From Blastochloris viridis (GTDB taxonomy: Bacteria; Pseudomonadota; Alphaproteobacteria; Rhizobiales; Xanthobacteraceae), in contig NZ_CP012946.1 in the NCBI RefSeq assembly GCF_001402875.1, positions 536,001 to 600,000 of the forward strand: a DNA stretch of 64,000 nucleotides, written 5' to 3'. Shown piece after piece: positions 20,025 through 30,332 of the stretch (position 1 is its first letter; each line of letters opens with the position of its first letter). Both the position numbers and the translations under genes were made by a program. Under the pieces are notes generated by a model, which saw nothing but the letters and a program-made list of their open reading frames with translations, was not told where the DNA came from and did not search any database.

Positions 20025-20753
20025 TCAGTTGCCCCGCAACGGCATCGGCGACACCGGCGCCCGCGGGGGCTTGGGGTCGGTCTTGGAATCGCCCTTGGAC
20101 TCCGCCTTGGCGTCGCCCTTGTCGGACTTCTCGCTGCCCGGCACGAACAGGCCCTGGACCCGGCCGGAACCACCTTTGCCAGCTTCGATGCGCGAGACGC
20201 CGGAATTGAGGTCGACCACCAGACGCTCGCCGCGCAGCACGTTCGGCCCTTGCATCAGCACCACGTTGCCCGACAGCGTGACGGTGTTCTTTTTCATCTC
20301 GAACAGGCCGTTGTCGCCGGTCGCGGTCTGCTCGCGGGTGTTCACGATCACCCCGCCGCTGGCTTCGAGCCGCTCGATCTGCCGCGGCGCCACGCCCTCG
20401 GTGGCGGTCTTGGCCGCCTGGCTCTTGTCCGCTTGGCCTTTGGCCGCCTGGCCCTTGGCCTGGCCTTTATCCTGCCCCTTGTCGGCATCGAGATTGTAGT
20501 GGATCACCAACTGCTTGGAGCGCATGGTGGTGTCACCCTGCTGCACCACCACATTGCCGGTGAACACGGCGGTGCGGTCGCGGTCGCGCACCTCCAGGCT
20601 GGCTGCCTCCACCCGAACCGGCTGGTCGCGGTTCTTGGCGAAGCCCTGTAGCGCGTTGGGAACGTTGCCCTGCTGGGCCCCGGCGGGCGCGGCCAAAGAC
20701 GCCGCGGCGAGGACGATCGGAATCAGGACGCGCGGCATCAGGACGCGTTTCAT
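20025..20753 (-). CDS. lptA: LPS-binding periplasmic bridge protein LptA
   Basis: A 242-residue periplasmic OstA-fold protein that forms the LPS bridge across the envelope. A signal peptide (MKRVLMPRVLIPIVLAAASLAAPAGAQ) precedes the beta-jellyroll strands (TAVFTGNVVVQQGDTTMRSK, VTLSGNVVLMQGPNVLRG). A low-complexity insert of KGQ units (about 93-115) interrupts the fold, and the tail is Lys/Asp-rich. Its ATG overlaps the lptC stop by 4 bases. Confidence 0.92.
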   Translation of the reverse strand: MKRVLMPRVLIPIVLAAASLAAPAGAQQGNVPNALQGFAKNRDQPVRVEAASLEVRDRDRTAVFTGNVVVQQGDTTMRSKQLVIHYNLDADKGQDKGQAKGQAAKGQADKSQAAKTATEGVAPRQIERLEASGGVIVNTREQTATGDNGLFEMKKNTVTLSGNVVLMQGPNVLRGERLVVDLNSGVSRIEAGKGGSGRVQGLFVPGSEKSDKGDAKAESKGDSKTDPKPPRAPVSPMPLRGN

Positions 20754-21490
20754 GGACGGGCTCCCGCATCGGCGGCAGGCGTGCCGTCCGATTGCGGCAG
20801 CTTCACGTTCAACACCACGTTTCCGTCGAACCGCACCATCTGGTCTTTGTTGAAGAGCTTCATGGTGTCGGCCCGGAGGTCGCCTTGCAGGAATTTCAGA
20901 TCGACCGGTCGCGGCGACACCACGGTGCCGGCCTTGACGTCGACGTGGGCCTCGGTCAGGTGGCCCTCATAGCCCTGGCTCGACCTGATGAAGATGCCGC
21001 GGCTGAGCGTCAAGAGTTCGGTCTTGGCATCGAGCTGGCCGTGCTCGGCGGTCATGTCGATGCGGCCCTCCGTAAGCTCAATCCTGGCTTGAATCTCGTC
21101 GAGGTCCACCACGTAGGGGTGGGTGATGTCCTGCTGCGCCCGCTTGGCGGTGACCTCGTAGGCGCGGTTTTCCTTGGTGAAGCCGGCGAGGCGGGGCGCT
21201 TCCATCGTCAGCTTGTTGCCGGTCAGCACCAGTCGGCCGAAATCGCCGAGCGGCACCGTCAGCGAGATCGAGCGGATCGCCGAAAACAGCAGCGGCGCCA
21301 GGATGGCGATGATCGCGACCATTGGCACGGCCACGCGCAGGAAGCGCACCCGGCGGCTGTGGCGGAGCGCGCGGCGGAACACGGTGTCGAGGTCGCCGCG
21401 CGGCTCGAATACCGCGTCGAGCTGCGTCCCCGGCGTCCGCGGAGCGGTCGTGTGCGGCATCGTCATGCGCCTTGCGTTGCCCACATCCAT
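20750..21490 (-). CDS. lptC: LPS export membrane protein LptC
   Basis: A bitopic inner-membrane protein that passes LPS from LptBFG to LptA. One membrane helix (VAVPMVAIIAILAPLLFSAI) follows an Arg-rich cytoplasmic stretch (RRALRHSRRVRFLR), then an OstA-like periplasmic domain. Starts at 21490, 21466 and 21460 are all possible; AAGG precedes 21466 and AGG precedes 21490. The frame continues to 21556 into a dispersed repeat, which argues against the longest version. Confidence 0.9.
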   Translation of the reverse strand: MDVGNARRMTMPHTTAPRTPGTQLDAVFEPRGDLDTVFRRALRHSRRVRFLRVAVPMVAIIAILAPLLFSAIRSISLTVPLGDFGRLVLTGNKLTMEAPRLAGFTKENRAYEVTAKRAQQDITHPYVVDLDEIQARIELTEGRIDMTAEHGQLDAKTELLTLSRGIFIRSSQGYEGHLTEAHVDVKAGTVVSPRPVDLKFLQGDLRADTMKLFNKDQMVRFDGNVVLNVKLPQSDGTPAADAGARP

Positions 21491-21532
21491 CTCGCCTGAG
21501 GTCGACCCGGAATCCGGGACTTCGAGCTCTTG

Positions 21533-21632
21533 GAGCGTCCGCCGACCCGATTGCACCAGGCGGTCGCTCTAAGTCTTTGAATTACGCATTCTCATTCGCA
21601 AAACCGGTTTCGACTTTTGCGGAGACTGCTCT
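21533..21632. repeat. About 100-bp dispersed repeat, copy 2
   Basis: Same orientation and structure as 9349-9451: GAGCGTCCGCCGA at the left, GGCGGTCGCTCT making a stem with it, and a second stem TTCGCAAAACCGG with CGACTTTTGCGGA. It fills most of the gap between rnd and lptC. Confidence 0.75.
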
Positions 21633-21812
21633 GGCCCAAGACCTTGGACCCCCTGGCCAGGACCTTGAAACCCTGGCCAGGGCCTCGGCCCCAGACGCCG
21701 AGGCCGGGCCTTCCGTGTTGCGGTCGCCGCCCGGCACGATCTGTGGTTGCGGGGCGAGACATCTTACCCGACGTTGGCGCGGACGTCTGCCGTCGCCGGC
21801 GTCCGGCAGCGG

Positions 21813-22427
21813 TCAAGAATGCGCGAAGATGTCCTGCTCGGCCCAGCCGGCGAGGTCGAGCCGCGACCGCGTCGGCAGGAAACGGAAGCAGGCCTGTGCC
21901 AGCTCGGTGCGTCCCTCGCGGGCCAGCAGCACGTCGAGCTTGTTCTTCAGCGCGTGCAGATGCAGCACGTCGGAGGCGGCGTAGGCGATCTGCGGGTCGG
22001 TCAAGGTGGCGGCGCCCCAGTCCGAACTCTGCTGCTGCTTCGATACGTCGATGCCGAGCATGTCGCGGACGAGGTCCTTGAGGCCGTGCTTGTCGGTGTA
22101 GGTGCGGACCAGGCGCGAGGCGATCTTGGTGCAGTAGACCGGCTCGGGCATGATGCCGAAGGCGTGCTCGATCGCGGCGAGGTCGAAGCGGGCGAAGTGG
22201 AAGATCTTCAGCACGCGCGGGTCGGCCAGCAGGCGGATCAGGTTTTCCGGCTTGGGCGCACCCGGCGGGATCTGCACCACGTCGGCGCTGCCGTCGCCGG
22301 GCGAAAGCTGCACCACGCACAGCCGGTCGCGGTGGGGCAGCAGCCCCATGGTCTCGGTGTCGACGGCCACGGACGAACCGTAATGCGACAGATCCGGCAG
22401 ATCGCCGCGGTGAAAACGCAAGGTCAT
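21813..22427 (-). CDS. rnd: Ribonuclease D, short form
   Basis: A 204-residue DEDDy 3'-5' exoribonuclease domain: VDTETMG supplies Asp and Glu, HFARFDLAAI the second Asp, and YAASDVLHLH the Tyr and last Asp. The HRDC domains of E. coli RNase D are absent; this short form is common in alphaproteobacteria. It lies upstream of lptC in the same orientation, the usual neighbour there. Confidence 0.92.
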   Translation of the reverse strand: MTLRFHRGDLPDLSHYGSSVAVDTETMGLLPHRDRLCVVQLSPGDGSADVVQIPPGAPKPENLIRLLADPRVLKIFHFARFDLAAIEHAFGIMPEPVYCTKIASRLVRTYTDKHGLKDLVRDMLGIDVSKQQQSSDWGAATLTDPQIAYAASDVLHLHALKNKLDVLLAREGRTELAQACFRFLPTRSRLDLAGWAEQDIFAHS

Positions 22428-22825
22428 TCAGCACACACACCAGGGAGGGCGCCGGCTCGGCGCACGCTCCCGAAGGGAGAAAGATGGCTGGGGAAGCGTA
22501 GCCGCTTTCCCTAGCGTATTGAAATATCGGGCAAATTCAAACTTCACCCGGCTGCGGTTTACCAGTCCCGCCGCCGCCGGGCAAGGGGCCGGGCCAAGGA
22601 CCGGGGATACCACGCTGCCGCGGCGGAGCGCCGTGCGGCCGGCCGGCGCGTGCCGGCCGCCGCCGAATCCGGCCGCTCGGCATCGGGCCGAGCACGGGCC
22701 GGGGCTCTCCACGGCCTTGATTTCAGCCGTGTTTGGGATGCGGCTGCCGGCGCGGGCCGGATTGCGCCGCCGGGCCGGCCCGGCGGCGATGGCAGGCGCA
22801 ACGATCAGGGTTGCGCCCGGCGGCA

Positions 22826-22945
22826 GCATACGGTCTGCGGTTGACCGCGTCGGGACCAGCGGAAACAACCTCGCCGAAATTCCTTGATCAGAGATTTTCG
22901 CGACAGGACGGCGAAACTGCGGCCTGATCGGCCGGATTTCGTATC
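22826..22945. repeat. 120-bp inverted-repeat-ended element, copy 1
   Basis: One of three copies (others 30622-30743 and 47776-47897). The right end reads TGATCGGCCGGATTTCGTATC and the degenerate left end resembles its reverse complement (GATACG, then CCGGTTGATCACG in the other copies). Interior matches include CGCCGAAA and TTTTCGCGACAGGACGGCGAAAC. It lies in the gap between rnd and ppk2, with no gene. Confidence 0.65.
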
Positions 22946-22966
22946 GGTTGGCCACCGGGAGAACCG

Positions 22967-23233
22967 ACCCGCCGAACATGAAACCGCCGGTCGTTCCGGG
23001 CGAAGCGAAGCTGAGACTCCGAACCCATGATCCGCGACGTTTCGGGCAACGGCAGTGCGAGCGATGCCGCGCAGCTAGGGGTGATGCGGACGACGGCAAG
23101 CCTCGCGGATCATGGGTCCGATCGCGCGGCTTTGCCGCTTGTCCGAGACGACGGCGCGAGGTCTGCGCCGCGGCCGGCCGTGGACGCGCGACGGCACGGC
23201 GCCGTGGCGCGCAGTGCGTACAGGTTCTGTTTA
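22967..23233. repeat. About 270-bp palindromic repeat, copy 1
   Basis: The reverse complement of this segment matches 30330-30604 over nearly its whole length. It is itself an imperfect palindrome: GTTCCGGGCGAAGCGAAGCTG and ACCCATGATCCGCGAC on one side face CGCGGATCATGGGTCC and GCCGCTTGTCCGAGACGACGG on the other. Its right edge, read on the minus strand, is TAAACAGAACCTGTACGCAC, and that TAA is the stop codon of ppk2. Confidence 0.8.
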
Positions 23234-24175
23234 GTAAATTTTCGGCACGAAATGCTGGTTCGATTTCTTCGGGCGGCGGTAGCCGGTGTCAGGTTGGCGC
23301 GGCGGCAGCTCGATCGCAGCCGGCTCGACGTGCTGGTAGGGGATCTGGGTCAGGAGGTGGGCGATGGCGTTGAGGCGGGCCCGCTTCTTGTCGTCGGCGT
23401 CGACCACGTTCCACGGGCAGACCTCGGTGTCGGTGGCGGCGAACATCACGTCCTTGGCCTTCGAATAGTCCACCCAGCGCGCCCGCGATTCGATGTCCAT
23501 CGGCGACAGCTTCCAGCGCTTGAACGGGTTCTGCGCCCGCTCGATGAAGCGCCGCTCCTGCTCCTCGTCGCTGACCGAGAACCAGTACTTGATCAATTTG
23601 ACGCCGGACCTGACCAGCATCTCCTCGAACAGCGGGCAGGCGCGCAGAAACTCGCGGTATTCGTCGTCGGTGCAGAAGCCCATCACGTGCTCGACGCCGG
23701 CGCGATTGTACCAGGAGCGGTCGAACAGCACGATCTCGCCGTTCGCCGGCAATTCTGCAGCGTAGCGCTGGAAGTACCACTGGCCGCGCTCGCGCTCGGT
23801 CGGGGTGCCGAGCGCGACCACCCGGCAGGTGCGCGGATTGAGCGGCTCGGTGATGCGCTTGATGACGCCGCCTTTGCCGGCGGCGTCGCGGCCCTCGAAG
23901 ATCACCGCCACCTTCAGGCCTTGCACCCGCACCCATTCCTGAAGCTTGATCAGCTCGTATTGCAGGTGGGCGAGTTCCTCGACGTACCTGTAGTGCTTGG
24001 GCGGAGTGTGCGGCTCCGGCTTGTTCACCGTCGGCCAGATCGATTCCAGCGCCGCCTTCTCGCGGGCGGCGCGCAGCACCTCGCTCTCGTGCGGCCGGGC
24101 GTCGGGCGCGGCGGTGGCGCGGGAGGTGGCGTCGGGGGAATTGGCGGGCTTGCCGGTGGTGCGCCCGTGGCCCAT
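23231..24175 (-). CDS. ppk2: Polyphosphate kinase 2
   Basis: A 314-residue PPK2-family kinase that transfers phosphate between polyphosphate and nucleotides. It has the Walker A FEGRDAAGKGG (about 93-103), the VVALGTPTERERGQWYFQRY lid segment and the Walker B-like LFDRSWYNRAGVEHVMGF. A single domain of this length fits class I (NDP to NTP). The first 50 residues are poorly conserved. The stop codon lies inside the repeat at 22967-23233. Confidence 0.93.
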   Translation of the reverse strand: MGHGRTTGKPANSPDATSRATAAPDARPHESEVLRAAREKAALESIWPTVNKPEPHTPPKHYRYVEELAHLQYELIKLQEWVRVQGLKVAVIFEGRDAAGKGGVIKRITEPLNPRTCRVVALGTPTERERGQWYFQRYAAELPANGEIVLFDRSWYNRAGVEHVMGFCTDDEYREFLRACPLFEEMLVRSGVKLIKYWFSVSDEEQERRFIERAQNPFKRWKLSPMDIESRARWVDYSKAKDVMFAATDTEVCPWNVVDADDKKRARLNAIAHLLTQIPYQHVEPAAIELPPRQPDTGYRRPKKSNQHFVPKIY

Positions 24176-24404
24176 TGCGGATCTCCTGGTGCGGGTTCCC
24201 TCGCCGACTCGGCGGCGCGTCGATCAGCGAGGAGACGATCGGCGAGGAGACTAGCAGAGTGCGGCTGCTCGACCGTTGTTTCCGCAACGGCGGACCGGTG
24301 CGGCAAACCGGCCTCCCGCGCGCCGGCGTGCCTGTCGGCCCGCTGCAGCCAGCCGTTCGACCGCCCGCTGAGGCGGCCTTGGCCGATGGCCGCGGCGGCA
24401 TCGA

Positions 24405-24830
24405 TCAGCCGACGGCGATGTGGCCGTCGCGGATGGCGTACAGGATACAGTCGGCGGTGACGGACGATTGCGCGCACGGGATGTCGTAGACGGTGGCGAT
24501 GCGGGTCAGCGCCTTGACGTCGACGTCGTGCGGCATCGGCGTCAGCGGGTCGACGAAGAAGATCAGCGCCATCACCCGGCCCTCGACGATGCGGGCGCCG
24601 ATCTGCTGGTCGCCGCCCTGCGGTCCGCTTTTCATCCGCTCGATCTGAAGCTCCGGAAAGGCATCCTGGATCCGGCCGCCGGTGGTGCCGGTGGCGATCA
24701 GCGGAAAGCGGCGGAGCTGGTCGAGGTGCCGGCCGCACCACGCCACCAGTGCGGGCTTTTTGAGGTCGTGGGCGACCAGCGCGATGGCCCTGCCATGCGG
24801 CGGGGCGGGCTGCGAAACGGACTGGGACAT
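24405..24830 (-). CDS. mgsA: Methylglyoxal synthase
   Basis: Converts dihydroxyacetone phosphate to methylglyoxal and phosphate, a bypass of lower glycolysis when phosphate is short. The 141-residue protein shows the family motifs [39 protein letters not shown] (with a catalytic Asp) and [20 protein letters not shown]. The ATG at 24830 (MSQSVSQ) was preferred to the in-frame start at 24869. Tandem 15-base units (CGATCGGCGAGGAGAC) lie in the gap towards ppk2. Confidence 0.93.
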   Translation of the reverse strand: MSQSVSQPAPPHGRAIALVAHDLKKPALVAWCGRHLDQLRRFPLIATGTTGGRIQDAFPELQIERMKSGPQGGDQQIGARIVEGRVMALIFFVDPLTPMPHDVDVKALTRIATVYDIPCAQSSVTADCILYAIRDGHIAVG

Positions 24831-25124
24831 CGTGGCTCCGGTTGGCCGAACGGCTCTGAATAGCACCAAACGCCACCAGCCGCGGGCGGGGCGCTCGTTG
24901 CCAAGCTTACGTTCGATTCAAGGCAAGGCCGGCATAAGACGAGCCAGCTTGCGCTGAAGTTTTAGCTTGGGCAAAGCGGCATTTTTGCGGCTGCAAAGGT
25001 CGGGACAACCCAATCGGGAACTTGGCGGCTACTGCAATTGATCGCGATTGCCTACAGTCTGTCAGTCCGAGGCGAAGGTCTGGCTTCGGACGTGCATTGG
25101 ACATGATCTGGAACGGCGATCGCG

Positions 25125-25595
25125 ATGAAGGCGGCCGCCACTGCGAAAGGGCAGAGGATGATGCGAGTTATGGCAGCGTGCATTGGCGTTGCGTTCGCCC
25201 TATCGGGCGTGCCGGCACGCGCCGACGTGCGGATTCAGTACGATCCGGGTGGACACCTCGGCGCCTATTCTGCGCGCCTTGAGCAGATCCGCCGCAGCGG
25301 CGAGCGGGTGATCATCGATGGTCCGTGCATGTCGGCCTGCACGTTGGTGCTGGGCATGCTGCCGCGCGGCCGGGTGTGCGCCACCCGAAACGCGGTGTTC
25401 GGCTTCCACGCCGCCTGGTACACCGATGGCTCCACCCGCACTCCGAGCTCAAAGGCGACGCGCTTCATGCTCTCGCATTATCCGTCGCAGGTGCGGAGCT
25501 GGATCGCCAAGCGCGGCGGTCTGACGCCGCGGATGCTGCTGATGCGCGGCAACGAACTCGACGCCGTGGTGGCGCCGTGCGAGGGGGTGTCCTGA
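25125..25595 (+). CDS. Secreted ClpP/crotonase-like small protein
   Basis: A 156-residue protein with a signal peptide (VMAACIGVAFALSGVPARA) and a core where IDGPCMSACTLVLGML precedes a histidine-containing VFGFHAAWY. This serine/histidine spacing recalls periplasmic ClpP-fold proteins (the COG3904 type seen in Bradyrhizobium), with Ser of CMSAC as a potential nucleophile. Four cysteines may form disulphides. No enzymatic role is established; it could be a structural relative only. Internal starts at 25158 or 25161 (MMRVM) are possible; the chosen ATG gives an unusually long, Lys-rich n-region. Confidence 0.65.
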   Translation: MKAAATAKGQRMMRVMAACIGVAFALSGVPARADVRIQYDPGGHLGAYSARLEQIRRSGERVIIDGPCMSACTLVLGMLPRGRVCATRNAVFGFHAAWYTDGSTRTPSSKATRFMLSHYPSQVRSWIAKRGGLTPRMLLMRGNELDAVVAPCEGVS

Positions 25596-25617
25596 CCCTG
25601 ATGCGGCTTGCCGTCGA

Positions 25618-28263
25618 TCAGGCCGCCAGCACCGGGTGGTAGCCGCGATCGGCGAGCACGCGGGGGATCAAGTCGGCCGGGATCGCCGGCGAGAACAGGA
25701 AGCCCTGCGCCTCGTTGCAGCCCAGTGCTTTCAGGAAATCGCGCTGGTGCTCGGATTCGACGCCCTCGGCGGTGGTGGTGATGCCGAGCGCCCCGGCGAT
25801 GCTGACCACCGCCTGGACGATGACGGCGTGGTCGGAGCCCAGCTTGAGGTCGGCGACGAAGCTGCGGTCGATCTTGACCCTGTCGAACGGGAAGGTCCGC
25901 AGATAGCTCAGCGACGAGTAGCCGGTGCCGAAATCGTCCATGGCGATGCGGATGCCGATCTCCTTCAGCCGCCGCAGGGTGGCGATGGTGTGCTCGTTGT
26001 CCGCGAGCACGGTCTGCTCGGTGATCTCGATCTCGAGGCGGTGCGGGGCGAGGCCGGTTTCGGCCAGCAGCTTGGCCACCGTGTCGGCGAGGTCGGGCAT
26101 GAGCAGCTGCACCGGTGACAGGTTCACCGCGACCCTGAGGTCGCCCGGCCAGCGCGTCGCCTCGCGACAGGCGGCGGCGAGCGCCCAGTCGCCGAGCGAC
26201 AGGATCAGCCCGGAATCCTCCGCCACCGGGATGAACTGCGAGGGCGGGATCATGCCCTTGGTCGGATGGCGCCAGCGCGCCAGCGCCTCAAAGCCGCTGA
26301 TGCGACTGTCTTGCAAGCTGACGATGGGCTGGTAGTGCAGTTCCAGCTCGTTGCGCTCGAGCGCGGCCCGGAGGTCGGTCTCGATCTCGCGCCGGTCCTT
26401 GAGCGCGGCGCTCATCTTCTGGTTATAGAACTTGTAGGTGCCGCGGCTTTCCGCCTTCGCCGCATAGAGCGCGAGGTCGGCCGCCTTGAGCAGGTCTTCG
26501 ACGTCGGCGCCGTCTCCTGGGCCGATGGCGATGCCGATGCTGGCGCCGGTGCGGACCTGATAGCCGTCGATTTCGAGCGGCGGGCGCACCGTTTCCAGCA
26601 GCCGGGCGGCAAGGCTCGCGACCTCGGCGTGCGAACGCGGTCCGGGCGCGGCGATGGCGAACTCGTCGCCCCCGAGCCGCGCCAGCAGCGCGCCGGGCTC
26701 GACCGCTTGGCGCAGCCGCCCCGCCACCTCCTGCAGCAGTCTGTCGCCGGTGCGGTGGCCGAGCGCGTCGTTGATGACCTTGAAGCGGTCGAGGTCGAGG
26801 AACAGCAGGGCGAGCTGCGATTCCGCCTCGGGGTGCAGCGCCTTGTCGACCGGGAAGATGTCCTCCAGCATGGCGCGGAACACCCTTCGGTTCAGCAGTC
26901 CGGTCAGCGGGTCCTCGGACGCCAACCGCGCCACGCGCGCCTCGGCCAGACGGCGCTGCGTTATGTCGGTGAAGGTCTGCACCAAGCCGCCGTCCGGCAG
27001 CGGCATGCTGCGGACCTCAAGGACGGTGCCATCGGCCATCTCGCGCACGGTCTCGCTGCAGCGCTCGCTTGGCGGCGGGTGCGGCACCTCGCGCGCCCGG
27101 CGCCGGCCGTTGCGGCGGTCGGCGTCGCGGCGGGCCTGGAAGGTGGTGAGCGCGTCGAACCGCGGCGGGTGCTGGACCATGTCGGGCGGCAGGTCGAGCA
27201 GTTCGCCGCAGCGGGCGTTGATGACGGGAATCTCGAGGTCCCGAGTCACCATCATGATGCCCTGGCTCATGTTCTCCAGGGTGCAGCGCAGCTGTTCGGC
27301 CTTCTGGCGGGCCCTGGCTTCGGCCCGCAGGATGCGCTCGATGGCGATGAGCATCACCACGGTGAGGATAAGGCCGACGATGACGTTGACGCGAAGATTG
27401 GCGAGCGCGTTGACGTAGACCGAGTCGACGGCGGTGCTGACGTTCAGCCACAGCGGCTGGCCATGGACGGCCTGGAAGGCGAGCAGGCGCTTTTCGCCGC
27501 TGAAGGCGTTGGTGTCGATGAAGGTGGTGCCGGCGGCGTTGCGGGCGCGCTCGAAGAAGCGGGTGTCGCTGAGGTTCTGGCCGAGATGGAAGCCGCCGGC
27601 GCTGCCGCCGCTGGAGCGCACCACGCCGTCGTGGCCGATCAGGGCGATCGACACCGAGGCGCCGAAATTGAGCTTGTTGTAGAAGTTGGTGAAGTGCTCC
27701 GGCTTGAGCGAGGCGACCACCACGCCGCCGAAGCTGCCGTCGGGATTGAGGAAACGGCGGCTGAGCTCGATCTGCCATTGCTTGGCGGCCCGCCCAATCT
27801 GCGGCCGGGCGATGAACAAGCGGTCGTCGGCAGCGTCGCGGTGGATGCGGACGTGGTCGCGGGCGTTGAGATCGAGCGCTGGCGCCGGGTGCGGCCCGGC
27901 GTTCGAAGCGCGCAGCACGCCGTCGGCGTCGGCGATGGCAACCTGGAGGATGATCTCGCTGATGAGGTCGTCGCTTCCGACGATCCGGTCGAACCCGTCC
28001 GGTCCGGTGCGGCGCTCGATCAGCCTGCGGGTGTAAAGCAGCGATTTATCGATCTCTCCGATCGAACGCAGTACGTTCTCCTCGAAAACGATAGAGTAGT
28101 TGTCGATGACGGATACCGCTTCCTTCAGGTCGTTCCGGCTGTCATCGTAATATTTTAATATAACCCCACCCCATAGCATCGCGATAATACAGACGCCAAA
28201 GATCGCGGAACTCTGGCCGCTAACCACAAGACTGGGGAGGCGGAGAATGTGAAGGCGCTTCAT
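25618..28263 (-). CDS. Membrane-bound GGDEF-EAL protein with Cache-type sensor
   Basis: An 881-residue cyclic-di-GMP enzyme. A membrane helix (about 17-38) leads to a periplasmic double-Cache-like sensor (RDHVRIHRDA, GGVVVASLKPEHF, FIDTNAFSGEKRLLAFQAV), a second helix (VIVGLILTVVMLIAIERIL), a PAS_7-like domain (LENMSQGIMMV), then GGDEF with an intact RLGGDEFAIA and EAL with intact FEALARW and DDFGTGYSSLSYLRTFPFD. Both catalytic motifs look complete, so it could make or degrade cyclic-di-GMP depending on the periplasmic signal. It stands alone and may control the motile-sessile switch. Confidence 0.93.
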   Translation of the reverse strand: MKRLHILRLPSLVVSGQSSAIFGVCIIAMLWGGVILKYYDDSRNDLKEAVSVIDNYSIVFEENVLRSIGEIDKSLLYTRRLIERRTGPDGFDRIVGSDDLISEIILQVAIADADGVLRASNAGPHPAPALDLNARDHVRIHRDAADDRLFIARPQIGRAAKQWQIELSRRFLNPDGSFGGVVVASLKPEHFTNFYNKLNFGASVSIALIGHDGVVRSSGGSAGGFHLGQNLSDTRFFERARNAAGTTFIDTNAFSGEKRLLAFQAVHGQPLWLNVSTAVDSVYVNALANLRVNVIVGLILTVVMLIAIERILRAEARARQKAEQLRCTLENMSQGIMMVTRDLEIPVINARCGELLDLPPDMVQHPPRFDALTTFQARRDADRRNGRRRAREVPHPPPSERCSETVREMADGTVLEVRSMPLPDGGLVQTFTDITQRRLAEARVARLASEDPLTGLLNRRVFRAMLEDIFPVDKALHPEAESQLALLFLDLDRFKVINDALGHRTGDRLLQEVAGRLRQAVEPGALLARLGGDEFAIAAPGPRSHAEVASLAARLLETVRPPLEIDGYQVRTGASIGIAIGPGDGADVEDLLKAADLALYAAKAESRGTYKFYNQKMSAALKDRREIETDLRAALERNELELHYQPIVSLQDSRISGFEALARWRHPTKGMIPPSQFIPVAEDSGLILSLGDWALAAACREATRWPGDLRVAVNLSPVQLLMPDLADTVAKLLAETGLAPHRLEIEITEQTVLADNEHTIATLRRLKEIGIRIAMDDFGTGYSSLSYLRTFPFDRVKIDRSFVADLKLGSDHAVIVQAVVSIAGALGITTTAEGVESEHQRDFLKALGCNEAQGFLFSPAIPADLIPRVLADRGYHPVLAA

Positions 28264-28888
28264 TCCAAATCAGTCCAGCGTCCATGAGCAGTGTGGTCAA
28301 ATAGCTGAATATGTGACCGATGCCTGCATCCTATGGTGAGGCGCCACAACAAAGGATTAAAGCGAAATCGGTTCCGCTCGCTATACAAAGTGTCGCAGCT
28401 CAGGGTGGCGCCGATTGGCGTGTTCAAAAGCGCCCAGGTCGGCGGCGTCGGCAGATTTGATCTGGAATAGAGTAAGACCAGCTTAGGCTGATCCGGTGTC
28501 ATTCGTTTACCGCAGCGCAGCGGATCGGCGGATTACGATGTCGATGAACATTTCCGGCGCTCAAAAAAACATCGCATGTAAACAAATTTACGACGGCGGC
28601 GGTCGCTGCGCCGCAAAGCGACCGGCCGTTTGAGTCACATAAATACAACTTAATGGGGTGGCGCGCGCGTGAAGGCGCTCGCCACAGGCGCTCGCTGGCG
28701 CAACCCAGAATTTAGCGATCTGATATATATTTATACCGACGGTCCCGGCTGCTGACGCATGGGCCGTTGAAGCTCGCAGATTTTCGTCCTTGAAATCAGG
28801 ATTTCACGATAATCTACGATCAGGACCAACGGCCGGCTGCCGCCGGTATTATTCCAAACGGGCGGTATCCGCTTGCTTGGAGAATGCT
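28264..28888. promoter_or_regulatory. Low-GC gap between the GGDEF-EAL gene and truA
   Basis: Over 600 bases with no convincing gene and markedly lower GC than the flanks, with AT-rich runs such as CTGATATATATTTATACC near 28715. It should contain the promoter of the GGDEF-EAL gene. The last 35 bases end in GGAGAATGCTCTAA, the tail motif also seen beside dapE. Confidence 0.35.
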
Positions 28889-29626
<738 letters not shown>

Positions 29627-29831
29627 GGGGTCCCTTCGGGCTTTCCCCTCGCTACCCTCCGTACGTGCTCGCCGCAAGCCGGTGTCGAACCGCCCGCCGC
29701 CTCTTGCGAGAAGACGGTGGACGGCGCTACCCATTTACGGGACTGATCTTCCGGCAGGATTCCGTCGCGCTGCGGCATTGGGCGACTGCCGGCCCGTGGA
29801 GGCGGGTTACGCCCTGGGTTGGAGACGTCTG

Positions 29832-30332
29832 ATGAACCGTGCCTTCAAGGACGCCATCGTCAAGCTGCTGGGCGAGCATCGCGTGCTGACGCTGGCCACG
29901 GTTCGTCCCGATGGCTGGCCACACGCCACCCTGGTCGGCTTCTGCAACGACGGCTTGGCGCTCTACATGTTCGTCAGCCGCGACAGCCAGAAGGTCCGCA
30001 ACATCCGGCACGAGCCGCGGGTGTCGGCGGCGGTCGGAAGCGATACCCGCCGGCCGCTCGACATCAAGGGCCTGTCGCTGGCCGGCCGCGCGGTGGTGGT
30101 CGAGGACCGCAGCGAGATCGAGCACGCCCGCACGCTCTATCTGCAACGCTACCCGGAATACCGCGTGCTGCCGGCGCCCAACCCGGCGGAGATCGCCATG
30201 CTGCGGCTGGTGCCGGACGTGGTGTCGGTGACCGACTACTCGAAGGGCTTCGGCCACGCCGATCTGGTGTCGGTGTCGGCCGACGACGTCGAGGAAATCG
30301 TCGATCAGCACCGCCGCCACTGGGCGGGCTAA
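29832..30332 (+). CDS. Pyridoxamine 5'-phosphate oxidase-family protein
   Basis: A 166-residue split-barrel flavin-binding protein (LLGEHRVLTLATVRPDGWPH, then SRDSQKVRNIRHEPRVSAAV). Members include F420- or FMN-dependent reductases and general stress proteins; the true PdxH substrate motifs are not evident, so the function is open. GGAG lies 7 bases before the ATG. The TAA stop is the first triplet of the repeat at 30330-30604. Confidence 0.82.
   Translation: MNRAFKDAIVKLLGEHRVLTLATVRPDGWPHATLVGFCNDGLALYMFVSRDSQKVRNIRHEPRVSAAVGSDTRRPLDIKGLSLAGRAVVVEDRSEIEHARTLYLQRYPEYRVLPAPNPAEIAMLRLVPDVVSVTDYSKGFGHADLVSVSADDVEEIVDQHRRHWAG

Noticed and set aside
24181-24260. Direct repeat CGATC(A/G)GCGAGGAGAC upstream of ppk2 as an operator
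   Set aside because: Two short GC-rich units with no symmetry; chance duplication is as likely.
28260-28502. An 80-codon frame upstream of the GGDEF-EAL gene
   Set aside because: Codon use and composition look random, and no homologue was recognised.
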